From: JBBQZU01 sp038207425
GTDB lineage: Bacteria; Bacteroidota; Bacteroidia; Flavobacteriales_D; Cryomorphaceae
Direction of reading: 5' to 3'
NCBI GenBank assembly: GCA_038207425.1
Contig: JBBQZU010000052.1
Span: forward strand, 1 to 13,970
DNA length: 13,970 nucleotides
The notes under the pieces are model-generated. The model did not search any database and was not told the origin of the DNA. It was given only the letters and a program-made list of their open reading frames with translations. The position numbers were made by a program, and so were the translations under genes. Below, piece by piece: positions 6,995 through 13,633 of this stretch. Numbering within the stretch: position 1 is the first letter of the stretch; each line of letters opens with the position of its first letter.

Positions 6995-7685
6995 ACCGTG
7001 CAGTATTAAAGCGTTGTATTACCCAAATTGTAAAGCCCCAATTGTGTTCAATATCTGTGCCACGTGGTATCATCCTGTCATGGAGCCCTGCCTGAATATT
7101 CATGTTGGGAATGCTAAAGCCCATAAGCAGGAAGATGCGGTACTGATCTAAAATAGTGGGTGGTGCTTCTGCGCCTTGGTTAAAAAGTACTTCGTTGTGC
7201 AGGTTTATGCTAAGGCGATGGCCGTTACTGTATTTTTTCAAATTCCTTCGAAGAGTGGCCATAAATCTCCATCTATTATAGGCTATAAAGTCATCAGTCA
7301 ATCTACCGCTTTGTACTTCTCTTCGTATCCTGTGGTCATAGCGCAGCCGCAGCCTGTATCCATATTTATTTCCCAGCGAACCGGAAGCTTCATATTGCGC
7401 CCATGGTCTATATTCATCTCTTACCAGGCCATTGGTGAACGATGTGGCAGTGAGCAAATAAGCGAATCCTCCGGTAATGCTCTGTCCTGGCTTAAAGTGC
7501 CATGTAAGCCCGTGGCGGTTTATCCAAAATACGTCATTTACGAAGTGAAAGTCATTCCAAATAGAAAGTTTGGGCGCAATTTGAATAGAAGTGATATAGC
7601 CAAGCCAGTATTCAGGAGTTTCTTTCCACTGAGCCATACCCGCAGTAGTGCTTATAGAAAAGGCGACAACTATTATATACCGCAT
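6981..7685 (-). CDS. DUF2490 outer-membrane beta-barrel protein
   Basis: This 234-aa protein has a signal peptide (residues 1-18, ending GMA-Q) followed by alternating aromatic strands such as EYWLGYITSIQIAPKLSIWND, HGLTWHFKPGQSITGGFAYL, YGYRLRLRYDHRIR and RLSINLHNEVLFN. These are the pattern of DUF2490 (PF10677), predicted barrels of the outer membrane with unknown cargo. It ends IWVIQRFNTARFAKQ rather than with a phenylalanine; the barrel signal is therefore atypical. It is the first gene of a two-gene unit with the TPR protein and has a perfect -7 box just upstream. Confidence 0.8.
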   Translation of the reverse strand: MRYIIVVAFSISTTAGMAQWKETPEYWLGYITSIQIAPKLSIWNDFHFVNDVFWINRHGLTWHFKPGQSITGGFAYLLTATSFTNGLVRDEYRPWAQYEASGSLGNKYGYRLRLRYDHRIRREVQSGRLTDDFIAYNRWRFMATLRRNLKKYSNGHRLSINLHNEVLFNQGAEAPPTILDQYRIFLLMGFSIPNMNIQAGLHDRMIPRGTDIEHNWGFTIWVIQRFNTARFAKQ

Positions 7686-7705
7686 AAGGTGAATTTACCT
7701 TTCGG

Positions 7706-7713
7706 CAAATATA
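7706..7713 (-). promoter_or_regulatory. -7 promoter box of the DUF2490-TPR unit
   Basis: The minus strand reads TATATTTG, a perfect match to TAnnTTTG, 21 nt before the ATG at 7685. The -33 element is not evident. Confidence 0.5.
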
Positions 7714-7728
7714 GATGCAATATCAATG

Positions 7729-7758
7729 TTTGATCTTAAAGTTTTGAAGGTAATTTAT
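7729..7758 (+). promoter_or_regulatory. Possible promoter of the 7889-8485 gene
   Basis: TTTG at 7729-7732 and TAATTTAT at 7751-7758 are 18 nt apart, near the Bacteroidota TTTG-N19-TAnnTTTG layout. It would give a leader of about 120 nt. The pairing lies between divergent transcription units. Confidence 0.4.
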
Positions 7759-7888
7759 GCTACTCATACCCATCTACAGCCATTCATAATTAATGATTGC
7801 CGCACCACACCATTTAACAGAAGTAGGTGTAGCAGAAGGCCATAGTTGTGCGTCTAACATTACAAGTAAACCAAACAACAGCACAATT

Positions 7889-8485
7889 ATGAAAACAATA
7901 ACCCTTGCCGTATTAGCGCTCGCAACGGCTTTCACCGGCTTCGCTCAGCAGAGCAACACAAGCAACACCAACGAGAATGTTCGCCTGGCCTACGAAGCCT
8001 ATGTTTCCGTAGCCGATGAGTATGCTCTTAAAGTGCAACGAATACACGATCTTTCACGCACTATGCATCAATCAGATAATCCTGAATCAGTGAAAATTGA
8101 AATTGAAAACTTGCAACGGGAATTGCTCGCGCTTCGCGACAAAGCCATAATTGACAGACGCAATTCCGTGGCTTCGAAGAAAGCTGAAATGGTAACGATT
8201 TATGAATTTGATGAGACAAAACGCACCCTGAGATTGAAAGATTTCGACTATAATTTTGAACCGGTATCGGCTCAGCTTAATGTGAAGTTTGACACACGCG
8301 CAATGGGTAACGCTCATGTGGTGCTGGTAACTCCCGGCAAAGTAATGTTACAAAATGAAGCATTAAACAATTTCAACGGCAGTTATGAAGGGCACTTTGA
8401 TCTTTCAAAAGATGCGCTTCTTGAGTACTACCTTCATATAGAGATTGACGGAAAGGTGACTACTAAAAAAATACAAATAGGGTAA
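7889..8485 (+). CDS. Secreted hypothetical protein with helical N-terminus
   Basis: The start is ATG 7889 (198 aa), because it begins a clean signal peptide (MKTITLAVLALATAFTGFA-Q, about 19 residues); a frame from 7793 would put 32 poorly charged residues before it. After the cleavage site, about 30-100 is Glu/Lys/Arg-rich and probably helical (ENVRLAYEAYVSVADEYALKVQR, EIENLQRELLALRDKAI). The rest is beta-like and repeats hydrophobic strands (TIYEFDETKRTLRLKDFDY, AHVVLVTPGKVMLQ, LEYYLHIEIDGKVTTKKIQIG). I do not recognise a family and no catalytic motif is seen. It would be periplasmic or on the surface. Two terminators follow directly. Confidence 0.7.
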   Translation: MKTITLAVLALATAFTGFAQQSNTSNTNENVRLAYEAYVSVADEYALKVQRIHDLSRTMHQSDNPESVKIEIENLQRELLALRDKAIIDRRNSVASKKAEMVTIYEFDETKRTLRLKDFDYNFEPVSAQLNVKFDTRAMGNAHVVLVTPGKVMLQNEALNNFNGSYEGHFDLSKDALLEYYLHIEIDGKVTTKKIQIG

Positions 8486-8504
8486 AAAAGGCTTGCCTTT
8501 TTTA
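8483..8504. terminator. Palindromic terminator at the stop codon, bidirectional
   Basis: TAAAAAAGGC, TT, GCCTTTTTTA is a perfect ten-base-pair stem that includes the TAA of the gene ending at 8485. Flanking A and T runs on both strands would let it terminate the plus-strand gene and also the minus-strand transcript of xerD. Confidence 0.7.
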
Positions 8505-8508
8505 GCGA

Positions 8509-8538
8509 ACGCTCCCTTGCATGGGGGCGTTTTTTTTT
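8509..8538 (+). terminator. Second rho-independent terminator
   Basis: The stem ACGCTCCC / GGGGGCGT (one G-T pair, loop TTGCAT) is followed by nine T residues (8530-8538). It backs up the first terminator for the plus-strand gene. The T-run also overlaps the TAA stop of xerD. Confidence 0.75.
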
Positions 8539-9439
8539 AACTGTTCCGCGGGTGATATTTCAAAATGTTTTCTCTGAGGTAACTTCGGTCCAGATGTGTA
8601 TAGATTTCGGTAGTGGTAATACTGGCATGCCCGAGCATTTCCTGCACAGCGCGCAGGTCGGCTCCCATTTCTACCAGGTGTGTTGCGAATGAATGGCGGA
8701 ATGTATGTGGGCTTATTACCTTCCGTATTCCGGCGAGGGCGGCGGTTTCTTTCACAATATTGAATACCGAAATGCGGCTCAGCGATTTGCCGTGTTTATT
8801 AAGGAATAGCATATCGCTGCAGGCCGATGCCACAGGCACATGCACCCTTATTTGATCGCGGTACTGGGCTATGTATTTAAGTGCTTCACCGCCAATAGGC
8901 ACAAGTCTTTCTTTATTTCCCTTTCCGATTACTCTGACGAAACCCTGGGTTTCAAAAATATTTGAAATTTGAAGTCCCACGAGCTCACTCACCCGAAGTC
9001 CGCAACTGTACAGGGTTTCAAGCATGGCCCTGTTTCGGGTACCTTCAGGTTTGCTCAGGTCTATTGCGGAAAATAGCGCATCAATATCTTTTGTGCTTAA
9101 TGTATCGGGCAGCTTTCGCGAAATACGCGGAGACTCCAGCAATTCTGATGGATCATCTTTTCTATAATCTTCAATAGTAAGGTATTTGAAAAATGCCCTA
9201 ATGCCCGAAATAAGTCTGGCTTGTGTACGCGCCTGCATGCCAATGCGCGCTGTGTGGTGCACAAATTCGGCAAGATCATCGTGGGCGATTCGCAGCGGTG
9301 ATAGCAGGGTTCCTTTTTCCGAAAGGAAAAGTTCAAGCTTGGTAAGGTCATTGCGATAGGCCAGGATGCTGTTTTTGCTGAGTCCTTTTTCAAGGCGCAA
9401 ATAGTTTTCAAATCCTTTTCTGATTGTTTTCCACTCCAC
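8537..9439 (-). CDS. xerD: XerD-type tyrosine recombinase
   Basis: This 300-aa protein has the full layout of the XerC/XerD dimer-resolution recombinases. The N-terminal SAM-like domain (about 5-95, LRLEKGLSKNSILAYRNDL) is followed by the catalytic domain with Arg149 (SCGLRVSEL), Lys173 (IGKGNKER), His245/Arg248 (SPHTFRHSF), His271 (LGHAS) and the nucleophile Tyr280 (EIYTHL). It would resolve chromosome dimers at dif with a partner Xer and FtsK. The start is GTG at 9439 (MEWKTIRKGF). The gene is divergent from aroQ with 57 nt between starts; from recollection, this neighbour pair is common in the phylum. XerC versus XerD is judged by overall similarity only. Confidence 0.92.
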   Translation of the reverse strand: MEWKTIRKGFENYLRLEKGLSKNSILAYRNDLTKLELFLSEKGTLLSPLRIAHDDLAEFVHHTARIGMQARTQARLISGIRAFFKYLTIEDYRKDDPSELLESPRISRKLPDTLSTKDIDALFSAIDLSKPEGTRNRAMLETLYSCGLRVSELVGLQISNIFETQGFVRVIGKGNKERLVPIGGEALKYIAQYRDQIRVHVPVASACSDMLFLNKHGKSLSRISVFNIVKETAALAGIRKVISPHTFRHSFATHLVEMGADLRAVQEMLGHASITTTEIYTHLDRSYLRENILKYHPRNS

Positions 9440-9465
9440 AGTGCTGGCTTAGCAGTTTACTTCTG

Positions 9466-9473
9466 TAAATTTG
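9466..9473 (+). promoter_or_regulatory. -7 promoter box of aroQ
   Basis: TAAATTTG is a perfect match to TAnnTTTG and ends 23 nt before the GTG of aroQ. No good -33 element is seen. Confidence 0.5.
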
Positions 9474-9496
9474 CATGCTATTATTACGCAACTGAC

Positions 9497-9925
9497 GTGA
9501 AGAAAATTGTAATTATCAACGGTCCTAATTTAAATCTTCTCGGTTCTCGTGAAACGGTGCTCTACGGCAAAGAATCGTTTGATGATGTGATGGTGAAGCT
9601 GAGAATGGATTTTCCAAAGGCTGATTTGTCCTATATTCAGTCCAATAAAGAATCTGATATCATAGAAGCCCTTCACGATGCTTCGGCAAATGGTGCTGAT
9701 GGTATCGTGCTCAACCCAGCAGCTTTTACACATACATCACTGGCAGTGGCCGATGCAGTTGCTGCGGTTTCAGTTCCTGTGGTTGAGGTGCATATTTCCA
9801 ACGTGTTCGCCAGAGAACCTTTCAGGCAGCAGTCATTCGTGAGCCGCTATGCCGCTGGAGTTATTACTGGGTTTGGGGTGAAAGGCTATGCGCTGGCTAT
9901 CAATTTTCTATGCGATTCTACCTGA
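9497..9925 (+). CDS. aroQ: Type II 3-dehydroquinate dehydratase
   Basis: This 142-aa enzyme converts 3-dehydroquinate to 3-dehydroshikimate in the shikimate pathway; family members form a dodecamer. It opens with the family motif INGPNLNLLGSRE (7-19), followed by the catalytic Tyr23 (VLYG), LNPAAFTHTS (72-81, including Asn73 and His79), VEVHISNVFAREPFR (96-110; catalytic His99, Arg106 and Arg110) and SFVSRYAAGVITGFG. All key residues are present and the length is usual. The start is GTG at 9497, preceded by a perfect -7 box. Its 3' end overlaps the convergent glycosyltransferase gene by 8 nt. Confidence 0.96.
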   Translation: MKKIVIINGPNLNLLGSRETVLYGKESFDDVMVKLRMDFPKADLSYIQSNKESDIIEALHDASANGADGIVLNPAAFTHTSLAVADAVAAVSVPVVEVHISNVFAREPFRQQSFVSRYAAGVITGFGVKGYALAINFLCDST

Positions 9926-10949
9926 CAAAGAATCTGCTTTCCAAAGCGCCAAATACCTTTTTTCCGTCAAGGAAATAGCTCTGAAAAATAGCGTGCCGGT
10001 ATACACCTGTCCTGTTTCGATCTTTGGCTTTGGCCTTTAATCTTCTGCGCTCTTTGCGCACTTTTGGAAACATAAAATAGAAAGCGAAATGCGCCCTCAT
10101 CACGGCCAGAAAATGCAAGGGCCCTTTGGTAAAAAGCAGATAAACTGCTCCGAGTCCGTCGAGACTAATTCGTTTCAAGAGGCGCCAGAAAAGCCTTTTT
10201 CTAAGGTCGTTCTTGAGAACGATGATAAGATTATTTCTAAAATTGAGAAAGGTTTTACGCGGTCTGCCTGCTGAAAGCGTGCCGCCGCCCAAGTGGTATA
10301 CGCGTGCTTCAGGAAAACAAAATATTCTATGTCCCTGATTTTTAAGCCGCCAGCAAAGGTCTATTTCTTCCATATGTGCAAACAGACTTTCGTCAAATCC
10401 GCCTATTTCATGAAATACTTTTGAGCGGACAACGAGGCAAGCACCCGAAGCCCAGAAAACTTCGCGCATATCATCGTGCTGAGCGATGTCGCGTTCGCAA
10501 AAATTAAAAATGCGACCCCTGCAAAATGGGTAACCATGCTTGTCGATAAAACCTCCCGCGGCACCGGCATATTCAAAATGATCTCGGCGCTTGTAGTCCC
10601 GGATTTTTGGCTGTGCTGCACTCACTTCGGGCATACTGTCCATGCGCTCAATAAGCTTGGTGAAGCAACCTTCAGTGATCTCTACATCACTGTTTAGTAT
10701 GATGTAGTACCCGGCATTTATTTGCCGTAAGGCCAGATTATAGCCGCCTGCAAAACCGTAATTATGGCCAAGGGCAATTGCACGTATTGAAGGAAACTCA
10801 CTTTCAATGGCAGCAAGTGAGCAGTCAGTTGAGCCATTATCAGCCACAATAATCTCAGCCCAATCGGGGGTATATGCTACTACTGAGGGTAGAAATTGCC
10901 TGAGGTGGCTTACGCCATTGTAATTCAGGATCACGACTGCTGCTTTCAA
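9918..10949 (-). CDS. Family 2 glycosyltransferase, rhamnosyltransferase-like
   Basis: This 343-aa GT2 protein begins KAAVVILNYNGVSHLRQFLP. It carries ADNGSTD (36-42), YIILNSDVEIT (82-92, DxD-like NSD), VFWASGACLVVRS (164-176) and HMEEIDLCWRL (192-202), with an acceptor/catalytic region around GGGTL. Residues 225-300 have amphipathic or hydrophobic helices (RKTFLNFRNNLIIVLKND, GLGAVYLLFTKG, MRAHFAFYFMF), typical of cell-envelope glycosyltransferases. The donor is unknown. The start is TTG at 10949; the frame is the same as that of the upstream GWxTD gene, separated by its TAA and nine codons. It is probably co-transcribed with that gene. Confidence 0.85.
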   Translation of the reverse strand: MKAAVVILNYNGVSHLRQFLPSVVAYTPDWAEIIVADNGSTDCSLAAIESEFPSIRAIALGHNYGFAGGYNLALRQINAGYYIILNSDVEITEGCFTKLIERMDSMPEVSAAQPKIRDYKRRDHFEYAGAAGGFIDKHGYPFCRGRIFNFCERDIAQHDDMREVFWASGACLVVRSKVFHEIGGFDESLFAHMEEIDLCWRLKNQGHRIFCFPEARVYHLGGGTLSAGRPRKTFLNFRNNLIIVLKNDLRKRLFWRLLKRISLDGLGAVYLLFTKGPLHFLAVMRAHFAFYFMFPKVRKERRRLKAKAKDRNRTGVYRHAIFQSYFLDGKKVFGALESRFFVR

Positions 10950-10976
10950 ATGGTAGGGGCGTAGGAGCCGGCGAAT

Positions 10977-12461
10977 TTAACGCGGATTCTCATAAAAATC
11001 GTCAACCCTGCCACCAAAATGTTGGGAGCCTTCACGATCATCGGGGCCAATGACCGGTGTGGTGCGCTGCTGCAGCAGTATCCGCCACTGCGGGGTTGAA
11101 AGTTCGCCGGGAATGAAATCACAATGCAGCAGGTCATAATCAGCGCGCGTAAGCCGTGGATCGAAAAATACGAAGCGTACATTATTCCACTTATCAGCTT
11201 TATAATATCGCCATATCTGGTAGGGGTATGAATTGGGTTCATTGGCGCGATCTACAATATCAACCGGCGGCCCATAGCGCAGATATACCCTGCCGCGGTC
11301 GGTTTCATAACCTTTTTTGTTTCGCGTGGCAAACTTCTGTTTAACAAATTCAACTTTTTCGCGGTATACAATCCACGCTCCTTCAGAGTCGTTCCTATCG
11401 CGGCTTTCCCAGAAGGTATAGAAATATTGCTGGTATGCAGATAGTTCCACTTCATCAATATTGATCATGGTATTTTCAGCGGTAAATATCTCTTTGTCTT
11501 GAGAAATAGGCCTCAGCGAACGAATATGCTCGTACAGTTCACGCTTATTATTGTACCGGTTCACCCAGCTTGCGGCAATAATCTCAGGGCTCGTTTCGAG
11601 CTCTGTCAAGGCACTGATAGCAGCCATTCGGTGTACAGGGTGAATGGCGCTGGCCAATAGCTCATTTTGCTTATTACGCGCTTCGAGCACAATGTTGTAC
11701 TCACCGGCTTTTAATTCGGCGATGCTTATTCTACTTAGGAAGGGGACCGCCTCACCGGCTTTTCTTCGCTCCAGCTTTCGGGTTGATTCTACGATGTCGG
11801 TTTTGCCGCTGCGCGGTGCGATGTGCGCGGTAAGCAGAAACATTTCATCCACTCCCAAGCTGTTGGTTCCATACAGTTCGCAATACAATACCAGTTCCTG
11901 CATTTCAGGATTGAGTATATCGTCAGAAACCATAGGGAGCAAGTCGTATCCTGCCTTTGAAAATTGATTTGGCGTATCGGTTTTCTTAAATGCAGATACA
12001 AGCTGAATGTCAGAAAAGAAAATCTCTCCTTTAGGAATGGGTACTTCAAAATCGAGCTCCAGGGTTGATTTGTCATTCTCCGTTGCGTTGAGATCTTTTA
12101 AGGTAATTTCGATGATGTACTTACCCGGCTGGATGATAAAGCGCTGCACATCTAAAAAGTCGACAAGATTGCCGCTGGCCATTTCGGGACTTTCAATTTG
12201 CTTCTTGCCGAATTTCACAATGTTCTCACCTTGTTTGAAAATAATGGTGGCTTCAACATTTGCTTTGAGCAAACCCTGATTGTAATCCTTCATCACCATC
12301 GAAGTGGCATCAAACTCGAGATATGTTTCAACCACAGGCCCTTCGCCCGCTACATAGAATATTTTGTGGTTGAACACAGCAAAAGGCGCGGCAGATGTTT
12401 CAAAAGAAAAAAAAGCCAATGCTGCGCTGGCTATAAAAATCTTTAGATCGCTGATAATCAT
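10977..12461 (-). CDS. GWxTD domain-containing protein
   Basis: This 494-aa protein starts with a signal peptide (MIISDLKIFIASAALAFFSFETSAA-P). Long beta-rich N-terminal portions (about 27-280) are followed by a helical ELYEHIRSLRPI stretch. The C-terminal GWxTD-type region (about 340-440) contains YFYTFWESRD, a repeated Glu/Lys stretch (YREKVEFVKQKFATRNKKG), YETDRGRVYLRYGPPVDIVD (385-404) and YPYQIWRYY. The signature Gly-Trp is Gly-Tyr here (GYETD, 384-388). The family is secreted, and its molecular role is not established. It is upstream of the GT2 gene on the same strand. Confidence 0.85.
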   Translation of the reverse strand: MIISDLKIFIASAALAFFSFETSAAPFAVFNHKIFYVAGEGPVVETYLEFDATSMVMKDYNQGLLKANVEATIIFKQGENIVKFGKKQIESPEMASGNLVDFLDVQRFIIQPGKYIIEITLKDLNATENDKSTLELDFEVPIPKGEIFFSDIQLVSAFKKTDTPNQFSKAGYDLLPMVSDDILNPEMQELVLYCELYGTNSLGVDEMFLLTAHIAPRSGKTDIVESTRKLERRKAGEAVPFLSRISIAELKAGEYNIVLEARNKQNELLASAIHPVHRMAAISALTELETSPEIIAASWVNRYNNKRELYEHIRSLRPISQDKEIFTAENTMINIDEVELSAYQQYFYTFWESRDRNDSEGAWIVYREKVEFVKQKFATRNKKGYETDRGRVYLRYGPPVDIVDRANEPNSYPYQIWRYYKADKWNNVRFVFFDPRLTRADYDLLHCDFIPGELSTPQWRILLQQRTTPVIGPDDREGSQHFGGRVDDFYENPR

Positions 12462-12547
12462 AATTGGTAGAAGAATATGAACGATGAAGGTAAGACATTA
12501 TGTTAGGAGTACCAATCCACAATTTCCCAAAAATTGCATTTCTGACA

Positions 12548-12577
12548 TTTGCTTTTTTGAATAAAGCATTACCTTCG
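12548..12577 (+). promoter_or_regulatory. Promoter of tRNA-Ser
   Basis: TTTG (12548-12551) is followed after 18 nt by TACCTTCG (12570-12577), which closely matches the Bacteroidota TTTG/TAnnTTTG layout. The tRNA begins five bases after the -7 box. Confidence 0.6.
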
Positions 12578-12581
12578 CGGC

Positions 12582-12666
12582 GGAGAGATGGCAGAGTGGT
12601 CGATTGCGGCGGTCTTGAAAACCGTTGAGGGTTAAACCTCCGGGGGTTCGAATCCCTCTCTCTCCG
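12582..12666 (+). tRNA. tRNA-Ser, anticodon TGA
   Basis: The acceptor stem GGAGAGA/TCTCTCC, the anticodon stem GCGGT/ACCGT with loop CTTGAAA (anticodon TGA at 12616-12618), the long variable arm (GAGG/CCTC) and the TTCGAAT T-loop identify a class II tRNA-Ser that reads UCA and related codons. The discriminator base is G12666. CCA is not encoded (the sequence continues CATC). The gene is followed by its own terminator and then by remnants of a recombinase, and it is a probable integration hotspot. Confidence 0.97.
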
Positions 12667-12677
12667 CATCGATATAT

Positions 12678-12709
12678 AAACCCACCACGGGAACTGTGGT
12701 GGGTTTTTT
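12678..12709 (+). terminator. Terminator of tRNA-Ser
   Basis: AAACCCACCAC / GTGGTGGGTTT (loop GGGAACT) is an 11-bp stem leading to a T-run (12704-12709), 12 nt after the tRNA. Confidence 0.85.
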
Positions 12710-12761
12710 GCACCCCAAAATTGCGAAAGCTTGCTTTCAAGCAATTTTGGGGTGCAAAAAA
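12704..12761. repeat. Long near-perfect hairpin (27-bp stem)
   Basis: The arms 12704-12724 and 12741-12761 are exact inverted copies of 21 bp (TTTTTTGCACCCC / GGGGTGCAAAAAA at the outer end). Inside, GAAAGC-TT-GCTTTC adds six more pairs, interrupted by a two-base AA bulge. The left T-run is that of the tRNA terminator; the right arm belongs to the tandem repeat that follows. Confidence 0.85.
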
Positions 12762-12920
12762 CCAGGGCCGCAGAGCGGACTGTGGGTTTTATGAGATGTA
12801 CGGCTCCCGCCCAAAGGGATCGCGCAGCACTCCCACCTTGATTCATTCAAGCAATTTTGGGGTGCAAAAAACCCGGGCCGCAGAGCGGACCGTGGGTTTT
12901 ATGAGATGTACGGCTCCCGC
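12736..12920. repeat. 110-bp-period tandem repeat (about 1.7 copies)
   Basis: Bases 12736-12810 and 12846-12920 (75 bp each, both beginning TTCAAGCAATTTTGGGG and ending CGGCTCCCGC) are the same except for two substitutions. They are separated by 35 bp (12811-12845) that would complete a 110-bp unit. Each copy contains a GC-rich imperfect hairpin (AAACC-GGGCCGC-AGA-GCGG-...-GTGGGTTT). The right repeat ends just before the recombinase fragment. It does not resemble a CRISPR array. Confidence 0.85.
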
Positions 12921-12924
12921 TTAA

Positions 12925-13278
12925 GAGAACAAGGACAGGATTGTACCCTCAAACCCAAAGGTTTTGGACATGCTTACGGCATACTATAAGGCCTACCGCC
13001 CACAGGTATATATTTTTGAAGGACAAGCAGGAGGGAAGCACACCGCGGCCAGTCTTAGCCAGCTTGTGAAGCAATCATGCGCGAAGGCCGGCACTTTGAT
13101 GCCCGTAAGCCTCCATTGGCTCAGGCACAGTTATGCAACGCACTTGCTCGAAGCGGGCGCAGACTTGCGGTATGTGCAAGAACTGTTGGGCCACAATAGC
13201 AGCAAGACAACTGAAATTTATACACATGTAATTACGCATGCCCTTCAAAAAATCCAATCACCTTTTGACAGCCTATAA
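12925..13278 (+). pseudogene. IntI/Xer-like tyrosine recombinase, 5'-truncated
   Basis: The frame opens after a TAA at 12922-12924 and reads ENKDRIVPSNPKVLDMLTAY, then KAYRPQVYIFEGQAGGKH and so on. This is only the C-terminal part of the catalytic domain. HWLRHSYATHLL (box II His and Arg), LLGHNSSKTTEIYTHV (His and the nucleophile Tyr) and the ending QKIQSPFDSL are intact. The first active-site Arg (in the GLRxxE motif) and the beta-hairpin Lys would have been just upstream of ENKDR, so the protein as it stands is inactive. A TTG at 12964 could still start a 104-aa product. The C-terminal SPFDSL recalls the SPLDxL end of IntI-type integrases. It begins four bases after the tandem repeat ends, and its stop is followed by an att-like dyad. 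Confidence 0.8.
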
Positions 13279-13298
13279 AAAATACCTACTTTCGGAAC

Positions 13299-13378
13299 GA
13301 TAACCGCCAAAAAATAGGGGGTATACGGCCAATTTGGTCGTATATCCGCTAAAAAGTAGCGGGTATATGCAAGTTACC
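13299..13378. other. attC-like imperfect dyad (possible recombination site)
   Basis: Around a centre at 13333, arms 13315-13331 and 13335-13351 pair over 17 positions, with one mismatch and two G-T pairs. CCGC/GCGG (13304-13307 with 13359-13362) pair at the same centre. The outer boxes GATAAC (13299-13304) and GTTACC (13373-13378) are inverted relative to each other, as the R'' and R' boxes of attC sites are. CCGCyAAAAArTAGsGGG is also a direct repeat at 13304 and 13346. The dyad lies between the recombinase fragment and a small gene without a promoter. The canonical attC core GTTRRRY is not exact, so this is an inference. Confidence 0.5.
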
Positions 13379-13398
13379 AAACATATCAAAACGACAAA

Positions 13399-13629
13399 AT
13401 GTATAAAGACACATTTAAGCACTTAGTTGATTTTGCAAATGGAAAATCAGAATTATTGATTAACGAACAGAATTTAAAAACAAACCCATATTATATGTGA
13501 TTTGGCAATCCAAATTCTAAAATATTAATACTTGGACAAGAAAAAGCTATAAAATCAGATAACGAGATTCAAATAAAAGCAGAATCTTTAGAAAATCCGA
13601 AACAATAGGATTATTTAGTTAAAAATAAT
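13399..13629 (+). pseudogene. Cassette-like gene, uracil-DNA-glycosylase-like, two nonsense mutations
   Basis: From the ATG at 13399 the frame reads MYKDTFKHLVDFANGKSELL, then NEQNLKTNPYYM, stop (TGA 13498), FGNPNSKILILGQEKAIKSD and KAESLENPKQ, stop (TAG 13606), DYLVKNN. The two stops stand where Trp is expected (NPYYM-W-FGNPN and NPKQ-W-DYL), so each is a G-to-A change in TGG. The pattern NPYxxxFGNPNxKILxxGxEKA resembles a short family I recall from Bacteroidota as uracil-DNA-glycosylase-like; I hold that weakly. The coding sequence appears to stop at about 13629, where IS1595-type DNA begins. It begins 21 bases after the att-like dyad, and no promoter is seen. Confidence 0.55.
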
Positions 13630-13633
13630 ATGA

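Noticed and set aside
12736..12920. Tandem repeat as CRISPR
   Set aside because: There are fewer than two full units, the repeat is 75 bp, and there is only one spacer-like gap and no cas gene.
12400..12924. Long frames crossing the tRNA-Ser on both strands (for example a minus-strand frame with RRERDSNPRRF)
   Set aside because: They are readings of the tRNA and the repeat; the same spurious peptide is seen wherever a tRNA-Ser is translated.
13399..13608. Stop codons in the small gene as programmed recoding (TGA/TAG read as amino acids)
   Set aside because: Two different stop codons occur at Trp positions in one gene with no recoding signals; mutation is simpler.
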